Source of the DNA: Anaerolineales bacterium
Lineage (GTDB): Bacteria; Chloroflexota; Anaerolineae; Anaerolineales; Villigracilaceae
DNA: 64,000 nucleotides
Reading direction: 5' to 3'
Assembly (NCBI GenBank): GCA_015075725.1
Contig: JABTTV010000001.1
Location: forward strand, 1,488,001 to 1,552,000
Shown: positions 23,692 through 31,799 of the stretch, piece by piece
Numbering within the stretch: position 1 is the first letter of the stretch
Layout of the letters: every line of letters begins with the position of its first letter
Made by a program: the position numbers and the translations under genes
Notes under the pieces: model-generated
Seen by the model: only the letters and a program-made list of their open reading frames with translations
What the model was told of the DNA's origin: nothing
The model's database searches: none

Positions 23692-24108
23692 TTACGGCGT
23701 AAACTTTTCCGTCAGGACGTTGCTCTTGATCAGCCCGTTCTCGACGACCGCTTCGTAGCGCTCCCCGGTTTTCGCGCCGCTGGAATATGCCGTTAGCACG
23801 CACTGATAGGTTACCTTGCTCCCCTCGACCACGTAATTGTCACAGTCCAGGCTGAAGGTTTTCACTGCCTGCGCGTAGAGGTTTCGGATTTTTTCACGCC
23901 CGGTGAACGTGCCCGCGTTGTTGACCTCGTACCCGTCCTCGGCGTAGAGAGCCGCCACGCCGTCCGGATCCTTGGCGTTGTGCGCGGCTTCGAGCGCCTC
24001 CAACACGGACTCGGGGTCGGTAGCCGTCGCGCCGCCTGCCCCGCCCCCACAAGCCGCGAGGCTCAGGGATAGGACAAGGTAACCGAGGATTTGAAACAGG
24101 GTTTTCAT
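23692..24108 (-). CDS. NTF2/SnoaL-like lipoprotein 2
   Basis: 138 residues. Signal MKTLFQILGYLVLSLSLAAC, nearly the same as in the following gene, then VLEALEAAHNAKDPDGVAALYAEDGYEVNNAGTFTGREKIRNLYAQ, the NTF2-like pattern. The two adjacent paralogs share the signal sequence, the DCxNY segment and the tail (VVENGLI), so they arose by tandem duplication. Exported and lipid-anchored; function unknown. It follows lipoprotein D by 21 bases in the same orientation. Confidence 0.8.
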   Translation of the reverse strand: MKTLFQILGYLVLSLSLAACGGGAGGATATDPESVLEALEAAHNAKDPDGVAALYAEDGYEVNNAGTFTGREKIRNLYAQAVKTFSLDCDNYVVEGSKVTYQCVLTAYSSGAKTGERYEAVVENGLIKSNVLTEKFTP

Positions 24109-24129
24109 GAGATTCTCCTTTCATTCCAA

Positions 24130-24885
24130 TCATGGTTTTAACGGCGCGTATCCCGCCGCGCGCAACAAGTCCGCAACAGTCAGCACCGCTTTATCCGTGA
24201 ATCCGAGGCGTGTCACAAAATCCTCGCTGGCTGGCGTACCGGGACCGTTCGGCTGGAAGTAAGGCGCAATGTCAATGATCGTGATGTCGTATTCCATGGC
24301 AATTTCCCGGATGGCTTCATTCATCAAGTCCGCATGAATTGTGAAGACGCGCACCTCATCCTCCGTCAATTCGGTATCGAAAGCCGCCGCCAAATACGCG
24401 TCCAGCGTTCCGTAGGCGAACGTCCGCACGATGGTGTTGGACGGGTTTGCAAGACTGGTCAGTTCGTCAAGATAGGCTCTCAATTCTTTGACCGCCCTTT
24501 CGTGCGCGATGCGAAAACATTCTTCGCCGTCATCTCCCCCACACATCTCGCTCATATACCTGCCCTCCGCGCCCCCAAGATAAGACTCGGTTGGCACATC
24601 GAAGGTAACCACCTCCGCATTTTCCACAAGTGAGCGAAACTCCATGTCGGTCTGTAATATTTCCAGCATCTCCCCCAGGGTCTTGCGCGAATGGAAAGAG
24701 ACATCGGTCAGCGTGACTTCGACGTTCAAGTCCTCTTCAATGTACGCCGCGTACGCCTCGTTCCAGCGCATGGCGTAGGTGAAGTCTCCGCCGATGGAAA
24801 CGTATTCCCATTTCTCTTTCGCGCAGGCGGCGAGCGTCAATGCCCCCGCAAGCGATACCAACGCAAATTTCAGCCAGTGTTTCAA
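24130..24885 (-). CDS. SGNH-like lipoprotein D, divergent
   Basis: 251 residues, start TTG 24885 with AAAGGAGG six bases upstream. Signal peptide ends ALTLAAC. The body begins WEYVSIGGDFTYAMRWNEAY and has AEVVTFDVPTESYLGG, MCGGDDGEECFR (the shared cysteine pair) and a C-terminal TRLGFTDKAVLTVADLLRAAGY in place of the D-x-x-H block, which is lost. It is therefore probably not an active SGNH hydrolase. It is the first gene of the array and starts beside the large palindrome 24909-24938 that also serves the GntR/LacI-type regulator. Confidence 0.77.
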   Translation of the reverse strand: MKHWLKFALVSLAGALTLAACAKEKWEYVSIGGDFTYAMRWNEAYAAYIEEDLNVEVTLTDVSFHSRKTLGEMLEILQTDMEFRSLVENAEVVTFDVPTESYLGGAEGRYMSEMCGGDDGEECFRIAHERAVKELRAYLDELTSLANPSNTIVRTFAYGTLDAYLAAAFDTELTEDEVRVFTIHADLMNEAIREIAMEYDITIIDIAPYFQPNGPGTPASEDFVTRLGFTDKAVLTVADLLRAAGYAPLKP

Positions 24886-24908
24886 GTCTGCCTCCTTTGG
24901 CGGGAAGG

Positions 24909-24938
24909 TCTTTTGTTATAATATAATATAACAAAAGA
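24909..24938. promoter_or_regulatory. Large palindromic operator/promoter between lipoprotein array and regulator
   Basis: Perfect arms TCTTTTGTTATA (24909-24920) and TATAACAAAAGA (24927-24938) around ATATAA. TATAAT-like boxes occur on both strands within it, so a bound repressor would silence both the lipoprotein array (minus) and the regulator gene (plus). The TTGTTATA half-site and dyad symmetry suit a dimeric GntR/LacI-type protein. Confidence 0.75.
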
Positions 24939-24967
24939 AATTGAATGTGCCTTAAAATTTCCGAGCC

Positions 24968-26083
24968 ATGATGACCACGTCCCTCCCCCTGCGCCTCGAC
25001 CCCAAATCGAACCTGCCCGTTTACGCCCAACTCCGCCAGCAGATCACCTGGCTGATCGCCAGCGGCGAATTGAAACTCGGCGACCGACTGCCGCCCATCC
25101 GTGACCTTGCCGACCAGCTCGGCATTCACATGCACACCGTCCGCCAGACGTACCATGCCCTCGAAGCGGATAAACTGGTGGAGACGCGGCGGAAGCGCGG
25201 AACCTATGTGACATCCACGGATATTTACCGCCTCGCGGCGCGGACCTCAAACCTGCCTACCAACACAATCGGAGTCCTCGTCCCAAGCCGGAATCCGTTC
25301 TACTCGCCCTACCTGCAGGGCATCGAAGACGAGGCGCGCAAGTCGAACGACTTGTTGTTTACCTGCTATACCCACTTCGACAAGCAATCGCCCGACCATT
25401 ACACCCGCCGCTTGATCGCCAAAGGCGTGGACGGCATAATCGCCACCTCACTCGAGTCGGCGATTCTGCAAGCGGGGGGCGGACCGTTCCCCAAAAACCT
25501 GCCGCCCGTCGTATACGTAGACGACCCGGTGCAAAAAATATATTCGATTGTGATAGATAACGAAGGCGCGGCGTATCAAGTAGCCGGACATCTCGTCAAG
25601 AAACATCATTACCGCCGCATCGCGCTGATCACCCCGCCGATTGCGTGGCAGAACGTCCGCGACTTCTATGACGGATATCACCGCGCTCTGTCCGAAACGG
25701 GAATCGAATTTGACCCAAACCTGGTGGTTGAAATCCCGTTCTTCTCCCCGGATGCAGGTTATCAAGCCGCAACTCATCTGATGGAAATGAAATCGCCGCC
25801 GCAGGCGATCTTAGCCGCGGCGGATATCATCGCCGTTGGCGTGGTACAGGCAATCAAAGAGAGAGGTCGGCGCATCCCCGAAGATATCGCTGTCGCAGGT
25901 TACAACAATATCGAAGTGACCGCGCTGATGGACCCGCCGCTCACCACCGCATCCGTGCCGACCTATGAAATGGGAGTCCAGGCGATGACCATGCTCAATA
26001 GACTGCGAACCAACCGTCCTGTGGAAAAGAAGCGGATCACCCTTTCCACGGAACTGATCGTCCGCAAGAGTTGCGGGTGTTAA
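24968..26083 (+). CDS. GntR-type HTH / LacI-type sensor transcriptional regulator
   Basis: 371 residues (ATG 24968 or 24971). An N-terminal GntR winged helix (NLPVYAQLRQQITWLIASGELKLGDRLPPIRDLADQLG, with HMHTVRQTYHALEADKLV) is joined to a periplasmic-binding-protein-like sensor: TIGVLVPSRNPFYSPYLQGI, GVDGIIATS, ILAAADIIAVGVVQAIKERG and VAGYNNIEVTALMDPPLTT. This GntR/LacI combination is that of AraR-type sugar-responsive repressors. It starts 29 bases after a 30-base palindrome and is divergent from the lipoprotein array, which it most likely controls together with itself. The ligand, perhaps a sugar, is unknown. Confidence 0.9.
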   Translation: MMTTSLPLRLDPKSNLPVYAQLRQQITWLIASGELKLGDRLPPIRDLADQLGIHMHTVRQTYHALEADKLVETRRKRGTYVTSTDIYRLAARTSNLPTNTIGVLVPSRNPFYSPYLQGIEDEARKSNDLLFTCYTHFDKQSPDHYTRRLIAKGVDGIIATSLESAILQAGGGPFPKNLPPVVYVDDPVQKIYSIVIDNEGAAYQVAGHLVKKHHYRRIALITPPIAWQNVRDFYDGYHRALSETGIEFDPNLVVEIPFFSPDAGYQAATHLMEMKSPPQAILAAADIIAVGVVQAIKERGRRIPEDIAVAGYNNIEVTALMDPPLTTASVPTYEMGVQAMTMLNRLRTNRPVEKKRITLSTELIVRKSCGC

Positions 26084-26173
26084 GTTGCTGGACAGTATGA
26101 TGGTGAAACAGCCAGAAATAGCCGTCCTTTAAATTTGGAAGGATGTATTTGTAATTCCCCGTTTTAAATTACG

Positions 26174-26701
26174 TTAATGCAAATGCCCGTTCTTCTTCGG
26201 GCAGAAATGCCCGGTCGGCTCCATGGGCTGGCCGCATTGCGGGCAGATGGGGCGTCCGCGCGAGGAGACTTCCTGCCCCCAACGCGCAAGCTGGCGTAAC
26301 TGGGTGCGCGTTGCCCAAAAGCGTATCTGCGATGCTTCGTTCGGGTCTTGCTCTTCTGTGATGAGTTCTTTGGCGAAGACGACCACACGGTCGCGGTCTT
26401 TGTCGTAGCCGAGACCGATCTCACCGGCGCGGAAGAGCGGGTCGACGGGGGGGTTGATCCGCATCACGTCTTCGACGTAATCGGCGGAGGCTTCTTCAAG
26501 GTCGGGATATTGCTGGCTCAACTGCCCGAGGAATTGTTCGATGCCGATGGCAAGCGAGATCAACTGGGCTTTTTCGATGATGATGGTGAACGTGCGGCGA
26601 TCTGAGTAGGCGTGCAGATAAAAAACACGCTGACCGGGTTTCCCAATGGCGTCAGCGGTGATGTGGTCGCAGGGGTCAACGTCAATATCGGTGCGGGGCA
26701 T
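26174..26701 (-). CDS. DUF3090-family protein with C-terminal zinc ribbon
   Basis: 175 residues. GKPGQRVFYLHAYSDRRTFTIIIEKAQLISLAIGIEQFL and FRAGEIGLGYDKDRDRVVVFAKEL are characteristic of DUF3090, and the tail has two CxxC-like pairs (CPQCGQPMEPTGHFCPKKNGH), typical of the family. Function unknown. DUF3090 and SCO1664-like genes are usually neighbours in Actinobacteria; here the SCO1664-like gene is at 19505. Convergent with the GntR/LacI-type regulator. Confidence 0.85.
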   Translation of the reverse strand: MPRTDIDVDPCDHITADAIGKPGQRVFYLHAYSDRRTFTIIIEKAQLISLAIGIEQFLGQLSQQYPDLEEASADYVEDVMRINPPVDPLFRAGEIGLGYDKDRDRVVVFAKELITEEQDPNEASQIRFWATRTQLRQLARWGQEVSSRGRPICPQCGQPMEPTGHFCPKKNGHLH

Positions 26702-26732
26702 GGTGTTACCTTTTTTGAGAGTATACCAGAAG

Positions 26733-26777
26733 AGACCATTGACGATTGACCATTGACGATGGATGATTGGCGATGAC
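26733..26777. repeat. CCATTGACGAT phrase repeat
   Basis: Imperfect tandem run of ATTGACGAT / ATTGACCATTGACGATGG units upstream of the DUF3090 gene and the mutase gene. Related phrases are at 40066-40127 and 42761-42827. Confidence 0.6.
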
Positions 26778-26839
26778 TAACGGTGTGTCATCCACCCTTC
26801 AAGAAGGTATAATCCCATCAATTCGCCAAAGGAGATGCC

Positions 26840-28519
26840 ATGTACGATAAAAAGAAACTCGATGAGTTACAGCAATCGCTTTCCAAATGGGAGCAGACTT
26901 CCCTCAATAAAGCGTTGACCCAACTTCCCGAACGCGCCGACGAATTTATCACTACCTCCTCCGAACCGATCAACAGACTTTATACACCGCTCGATACCGC
27001 GGATTTGGATTACGCCGCCTCACTCGGACTGCCAGGTGAGTATCCCTACACGCGCGGAGTCCACCCGACGCTTCATCGTTCCAAACTGTGGACGATGCGC
27101 ATGTTCGCTGGCTTCGGCACGGCAGAGGAGACGAACGGGCGCTTCAAGTATCTGCTCGAGCAGGGTCAGACCGGTTTGAGCATCGCCTTCGACCTCGCCA
27201 CGTTGATGGGTTACGACACCGATCAACCCGAAGCTCTTGGTGAATTTGGCAAATGCGGCGTGGCGGTTTCTTCTTTGAAAGACATGGAAATCCTGCTGGA
27301 TGGCATTCCGCTCGATAAAGTTTCCTCCAGCATGACCATCAATTCGCCGGCAGCCATCATTTGGGCGATGTATCTTGTCGCTGCCGAAAAACAGGGTGTG
27401 CGGTTCGATCAATTACGCGGAACGATCCAAAACGACATCTTGAAGGAATTCATCGCGCAAAAGGAATTCATCTTCCCGCCGGAACCATCCATGCGTCTCG
27501 TGGTGGATACGATGGAGTTCGGCTCGAAACATGTCCCGCAGTGGAATACCATTTCCATTTCGGGTTATCACATCCGTGAAGCAGGTTCGACGGCGGCGCA
27601 GGAACTGGCGTTCACCCTTGCAGACGGCATGGAATACGTCAGATGGGGAATCGCGCGCGGCATGGACGTGGACGAGTTCGCGCCGCGTTTATCGTTCTTC
27701 TTCAACGCCCACAACGACTTCTTCGAAGAGATCGCCAAATACCGCGCCGCGCGGAGAATCTGGGCGCGTGAAATGCGCGAGACCTTCAAGGCAAAGAATC
27801 CGCGCTCGTGGTTGATGCGCTTCCACACACAGACAGCGGGAGTCTCTCTCACCGCGCAGCAGCCTGAGAACAATATTGTCCGTGTGGCGATACAAGCGCT
27901 GGCGGCGGTGTTGGGCGGCACACAAAGCCTGCACACCAACTCCATGGATGAAGCCCTCGCGCTTCCCTCTGAACACGCGGTCAAAGTTGCGTTGCGCACG
28001 CAGCAGGTCATCGCGGAAGAATCCGGCGTGACGAATACGGTGGATCCGCTTGGGGGTAGTTTCTTCGTCGAAGCGCAAACAGACCGAATGGAGAAGGATG
28101 CGTACGCCTACTTCCGCAGAATCGAGGACCTGGGTGGAGTCATCCCGGCTTTGGAAAAAGGTTTCATGCAAAGCGAAATATCCGATGCCGCGTATCGCTA
28201 TCAGCGCGAGATCGATGAGAATCGCCGAAGAATCGTGGGTGTGAATGCCTATCTTGATGAAAAGCCTGCCGCCATTCCCATCTTGAAAATGGACCCGAAC
28301 GGATACAGCCGTCAGCTATCCCGCCTGAACGAAGTCCGCAAGACGCGCGACAGCGGACGCGTGGGACAAACATTGGATGCCCTGCGCATTGCCTGCGAAG
28401 GAACCGAGAACACGATGCCTTATATATTGGACTGTGTGCGCGCGTATTGCACGCTTGGGGAGATTATCGGTGTGATGACGAAGGTCTTTGGAAAGTACGA
28501 AGAGCCGACGATGATTTGA
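26840..28519 (+). CDS. Methylmalonyl-CoA mutase-type catalytic subunit without B12 domain
   Basis: 559 residues covering the TIM-barrel catalytic domain of acyl-CoA mutases: [91 protein letters not shown] and [19 protein letters not shown]. It ends before any cobalamin-binding DxHxxG domain, so that must be a separate subunit not in this window. From memory methylmalonyl-CoA mutases have tyrosines where this protein has H75 and H79, which could mean a different acyl-CoA substrate. AAGGAG precedes ATG and TATAAT lies upstream. Confidence 0.9.
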   Translation: MYDKKKLDELQQSLSKWEQTSLNKALTQLPERADEFITTSSEPINRLYTPLDTADLDYAASLGLPGEYPYTRGVHPTLHRSKLWTMRMFAGFGTAEETNGRFKYLLEQGQTGLSIAFDLATLMGYDTDQPEALGEFGKCGVAVSSLKDMEILLDGIPLDKVSSSMTINSPAAIIWAMYLVAAEKQGVRFDQLRGTIQNDILKEFIAQKEFIFPPEPSMRLVVDTMEFGSKHVPQWNTISISGYHIREAGSTAAQELAFTLADGMEYVRWGIARGMDVDEFAPRLSFFFNAHNDFFEEIAKYRAARRIWAREMRETFKAKNPRSWLMRFHTQTAGVSLTAQQPENNIVRVAIQALAAVLGGTQSLHTNSMDEALALPSEHAVKVALRTQQVIAEESGVTNTVDPLGGSFFVEAQTDRMEKDAYAYFRRIEDLGGVIPALEKGFMQSEISDAAYRYQREIDENRRRIVGVNAYLDEKPAAIPILKMDPNGYSRQLSRLNEVRKTRDSGRVGQTLDALRIACEGTENTMPYILDCVRAYCTLGEIIGVMTKVFGKYEEPTMI

Positions 28520-28550
28520 GTTTCAGGTCTCGAGTCTCAGGTTTCAAGTT

Positions 28551-28587
28551 AACGTGGAAGCGGTGGTTATGTCGTTTCCACGTTTTT
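28551..28587. terminator. Hairpin after mutase gene, shared with convergent transporter end
   Basis: AACGTGGAA (28551-28559) and TTCCACGTT (28576-28584) with T-rich CGTTTTT following. It overlaps the 3' end of the convergent transporter gene. Just before it, TCAGGTCTCGAGTCTCAGGTTTCAAGTT is another phrase-type repeat (28522-28549). Confidence 0.6.
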
Positions 28588-29994
28588 ATTTCGGCGGACC
28601 GCCAACAACTTTTGGATCTTTTGATAACGCTCGCGCGTCAGCGGATATGACCACGCTATGGCGATCGTCCCCATTAGGATCACTGCGCCGATGAACGAGT
28701 CCATCATGCGAATCATGAACAGGGCTGACTCCGATTGCTGAAATTGTAGTGCGCCTTCCGGCGGAGCCTGATACCCCGACCAGCCTAGAATCTGCAATGT
28801 AACAAAGATAACCCCCGCCCCTGTCAGCTTGCGGATGAGGGTGCGGATGCCGTAATAGATCCCCTCCTGCCGCCTGCCTGTGCGCAGTTCATCCCATTCG
28901 ATCACGTCGGGCAAAATGGAGTCGGGCAGAATATACGCCGCCGAAACGCCAATGCCGGCAAAAGCGGCAAGGGTGAGCATGTAACTCGTTTCGCCGGGTT
29001 GAATGGTGAAGATGAGCAGCTGCACCACGATCCATGCTGCCATACCGGCAATGTATGCTCGAATCTTATTCTGTCTTTTGGAAACCCATAACCAGAATGG
29101 CACGAACAACACACATGCCCCCATCAATACCCCAAAGAAAGCGGACTCCAACGCAAGGTCCACGCCGAAGAGGGTGATCTTCGCCAGCAGGTTGCCCTGC
29201 GCCACCCAGTATTGTAAAAAGAACGGGAAGGTGATGGCAACCATGTCCACCGCCGACCAGTTAAACATGTAAATGCCAACAGCATAGCGAAAGGGTACAT
29301 TCTGCCATGCCAGTTTCAGGGTCTCGCGGAACGAAAGCGATTCCTGTTCCGCCGTCGCGGATGCAAACCGTTCGCGCACGAACAGACCGATCAAAAACAA
29401 AGGAAGCGAGCCAATCGCGCCGAAGACCGCGCCAGCTGTCATGAATCCCTGCTGTTGTGTGCCGCCGCCGAGCATCACCGAGTCCACGATCATGGGCGCG
29501 GCGACCACCACCACCATCGCAGATGCGAGTTGGAACACGGTGCGAAAACTCGAAAGCGATGTGCGCTCGTCGTAATTCTGGGTCAGTTCGGGGGTCAACG
29601 AAAGATACGGCACAGCCACAAGGGTCGTGAGCGTGTCCGAGATCATGAACGCCAATGTTACATAGATAAGCAGCCCGACCTGGCTCTCCCAATTTGGCGC
29701 GGACCACAACATCACAAAACTCAACCCGAACGGGAAGGCAAACCATAACAGGAAAGGTCTGCGCCTGCCGAGCCTCGACTTTACACGATCGCTCAACATT
29801 CCAATCAGCGGGTCATTGACGGCATCCCATACGATACCGACCAACGCGCCCAGAGATGCCAGACGCGGCTCGATGCCGACCACATCGGTAAGATAAATTG
29901 CGTAAAAAATGGAACGCATCATGCTGATGCTGGCGATGCCCCAATCCCCCGAACCGTAAAAAGCTTTCAGCCAGAATGGAAGTCTTTTACTCAT
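28567..29994 (-). CDS. GPH-family (MelB-like) sugar:cation symporter
   Basis: 475 residues with about twelve transmembrane segments. WDAVNDPLIGMLSDRVKSRLGRRRPFLLW is the conserved loop of the glycoside-pentoside-hexuronide:cation symporter family, and DSILPDVIEWDELRTGRRQEGIYYGI is its second signature. It should import a sugar or glycoside with Na+ or H+; the substrate cannot be read from sequence. Start ATG 29994 (MSKRLPFW) is chosen over a longer frame that would overlap the divergent RNase H-like gene. It does not cluster with sugar-catabolic genes here. Confidence 0.9.
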   Translation of the reverse strand: MSKRLPFWLKAFYGSGDWGIASISMMRSIFYAIYLTDVVGIEPRLASLGALVGIVWDAVNDPLIGMLSDRVKSRLGRRRPFLLWFAFPFGLSFVMLWSAPNWESQVGLLIYVTLAFMISDTLTTLVAVPYLSLTPELTQNYDERTSLSSFRTVFQLASAMVVVVAAPMIVDSVMLGGGTQQQGFMTAGAVFGAIGSLPLFLIGLFVRERFASATAEQESLSFRETLKLAWQNVPFRYAVGIYMFNWSAVDMVAITFPFFLQYWVAQGNLLAKITLFGVDLALESAFFGVLMGACVLFVPFWLWVSKRQNKIRAYIAGMAAWIVVQLLIFTIQPGETSYMLTLAAFAGIGVSAAYILPDSILPDVIEWDELRTGRRQEGIYYGIRTLIRKLTGAGVIFVTLQILGWSGYQAPPEGALQFQQSESALFMIRMMDSFIGAVILMGTIAIAWSYPLTRERYQKIQKLLAVRRNKNVETT

Positions 29995-30040
29995 AAGACC
30001 GCGAATATCCGCGCAAGTGTAACATGGATATAATACCCGT

Positions 30041-31288
30041 ATGACATCCCTGGCGGATAAATTAAAGTCGCTCGGCGTCAAGACGGCAAACACGCTTCAA
30101 CCCCAGCCGAGGCATGAATCGCGGTCGATCGACTCGGTCGTCGCCGGGAGTTTCATCTCCTCTCCAAACGGCGGCGAGACCTTTGTCGCCGAGCAGATTT
30201 ACGACCCGGACTATCTACACGGCAATACATCCCCGTATTCCCAGTTTCCACTCTCCGTCATTTCGCAATGGGCAAGCGACCCGCGCATTGCGGATATGCC
30301 CATCCATAAGTTCGCATTTCTCGACACCGAAACTTCCGGCGTTTCCGGCGGCACGGGCACATATGCCTTCCTCGTCGGCGCGGCGCGATTCGTCGAAGGG
30401 AGGTTCACCCTCAAGCAGTTCTTCATGCGCGACCCGGCGGAAGAACCGACCATGCTCGATGCGCTGATCCACTTCCTTGCGCCCTGTGATGGGCTGGTCA
30501 CATTCAACGGCAAAGCCTTCGATGCCCCGTTGCTCGCCACGCGTTACAAACTGCACCGCATCCCGGTCCCGTTCAAGGATTATGCCCATATCGATCTGCT
30601 TCCGCTGGCGCGGCGCCTCTGGCGCGACCGCCTGCCTTCGCGCGCTTTGAAATATCTCGAAGAACACGTGATGGGTTTTACGCGGGCTTCGGAGGAAGTG
30701 CCCGGTTATGAAATTCCCTGGCTGTATTTCGATTATCTGCGGACCGGCGATGCCCGTCCATTGGGCGGCGTTTTCTATCATAATGCGATGGATGTGGTTG
30801 CGATGGCGGCTTTGCTCGCTCACGTCAGCGAGATTCTTGCAGACCCATACAACGGACGCGTGGAGCACGGGCTCGATTTCATCGCCCTCGGCAAGTTGTT
30901 CGAGGACCTCGGTCATTGGGATGAGGCGGCGCGTTTGTTCGAGCGCGGACTCGAACTTGCCCATTCGGCGGAATCAGCACCCGGGTTGGATGAGGCAGAT
31001 TTCGGCGTGGCGGTGAAGCGCATCTCCATCCTGCAAAAGAAGCGCGGAGACATGGAACGCGCAGTCGAGTTATGGAAGGCGGCGGCGAAGCAGGGTCATA
31101 TCTATGCTCACATCGAACTCGCGAAGTATTACGAACATAAGATGCGCGATGTAAAGAAGTCGCTCAGGTGGGCGAAGTCTGCGCGCGCTCAAGCCGAAAA
31201 AGCCGACCTGCCTGCCTATGTACGCAAGCATTGGCTGAAGGAAATCGACCACAGGCTGGAACGGCTGGCGCGTAAAGCGGGTTTATAA
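30041..31288 (+). CDS. YprB-type RNase H-like exonuclease with TPR-like C-terminus
   Basis: 415 residues. The DnaQ/RNase H-like domain (residues ~85-270) has FAFLDTETSG (DEDD motif 1), DGLVTFNGKAFDAPLL (motif 2) and YHNAMDVVAMAALLAHV (motif 3 with the final Asp), as in B. subtilis YprB and related predicted 3'-5' exonucleases. The C-terminal ~130 residues form helical TPR-like repeats (LGKLFEDLGHWDEAARLFERGLE, GDMERAVELWKAAAK). It probably trims DNA or RNA, but no substrate is known. TATAAT at 30029-30034 is six bases before the ATG, so the message is likely leaderless. Confidence 0.87.
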   Translation: MTSLADKLKSLGVKTANTLQPQPRHESRSIDSVVAGSFISSPNGGETFVAEQIYDPDYLHGNTSPYSQFPLSVISQWASDPRIADMPIHKFAFLDTETSGVSGGTGTYAFLVGAARFVEGRFTLKQFFMRDPAEEPTMLDALIHFLAPCDGLVTFNGKAFDAPLLATRYKLHRIPVPFKDYAHIDLLPLARRLWRDRLPSRALKYLEEHVMGFTRASEEVPGYEIPWLYFDYLRTGDARPLGGVFYHNAMDVVAMAALLAHVSEILADPYNGRVEHGLDFIALGKLFEDLGHWDEAARLFERGLELAHSAESAPGLDEADFGVAVKRISILQKKRGDMERAVELWKAAAKQGHIYAHIELAKYYEHKMRDVKKSLRWAKSARAQAEKADLPAYVRKHWLKEIDHRLERLARKAGL

Positions 31289-31318
31289 TTGGGCAATTAA
31301 TGCTTGAAGAGGAGTATC

Positions 31319-31732
31319 ATGGATATCAACATTTCACAGGAAAAGGGGAGTGTGCCGGTCACGGTGGTAAAGGTATCCGGGCAGTTGGACGGGCAATCCT
31401 ACCAATCCCTGATCACTGCTGCGCAGGAAGCCATGGCGGGCGGCACAAAGAGCATTCTGCTTGACCTCGAAGACCTGACGTTCATCTCGAGCGCGGGATT
31501 GGTCGCCCTGCATGTCATCGCCCTACTTTTGCGCGGCGAAGCCATGCCCGACCTTGAGAATGGCTGGGCGGCGTTGAGGTCGGTGAACAAGTCGCGCGAG
31601 AGCGGCGTTCAGCAGCACGTCAAACTGCTTAATCCGCGCGTCGAAGTCTTGAATGTTCTGGACATGGTCGGTTTTTCATCCTTCTTTGCGATCTTCACCG
31701 ACCGCAAGAAAGCGCTCGAATCATTTTCATAA
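31319..31732 (+). CDS. STAS-domain protein (anti-sigma factor antagonist-like) 1
   Basis: 137 residues. VKVSGQLDGQSYQSLITAAQEAM, SILLDLEDLTFISSAGLVALHVIA form a STAS domain with the phosphorylatable serine region ISSAGL. Compared with SpoIIAA it has an extra ~25-residue insert (MPDLENGWAALRSVNKSRESG) before LKLLNPRVEVLNVLDMVGF. AGAGGAG precedes ATG 31319 and TATAAT lies farther upstream. The same insert layout occurs in the STAS protein at 33090; both flank a ferric-reductase-like gene. Confidence 0.9.
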   Translation: MDINISQEKGSVPVTVVKVSGQLDGQSYQSLITAAQEAMAGGTKSILLDLEDLTFISSAGLVALHVIALLLRGEAMPDLENGWAALRSVNKSRESGVQQHVKLLNPRVEVLNVLDMVGFSSFFAIFTDRKKALESFS

Positions 31733-31799
31733 GATTCCCACGACAGCGATGCGGAAGTGACTGCATCGCTGTTGATTCCATTCCTCGCAGGTGCACCCC

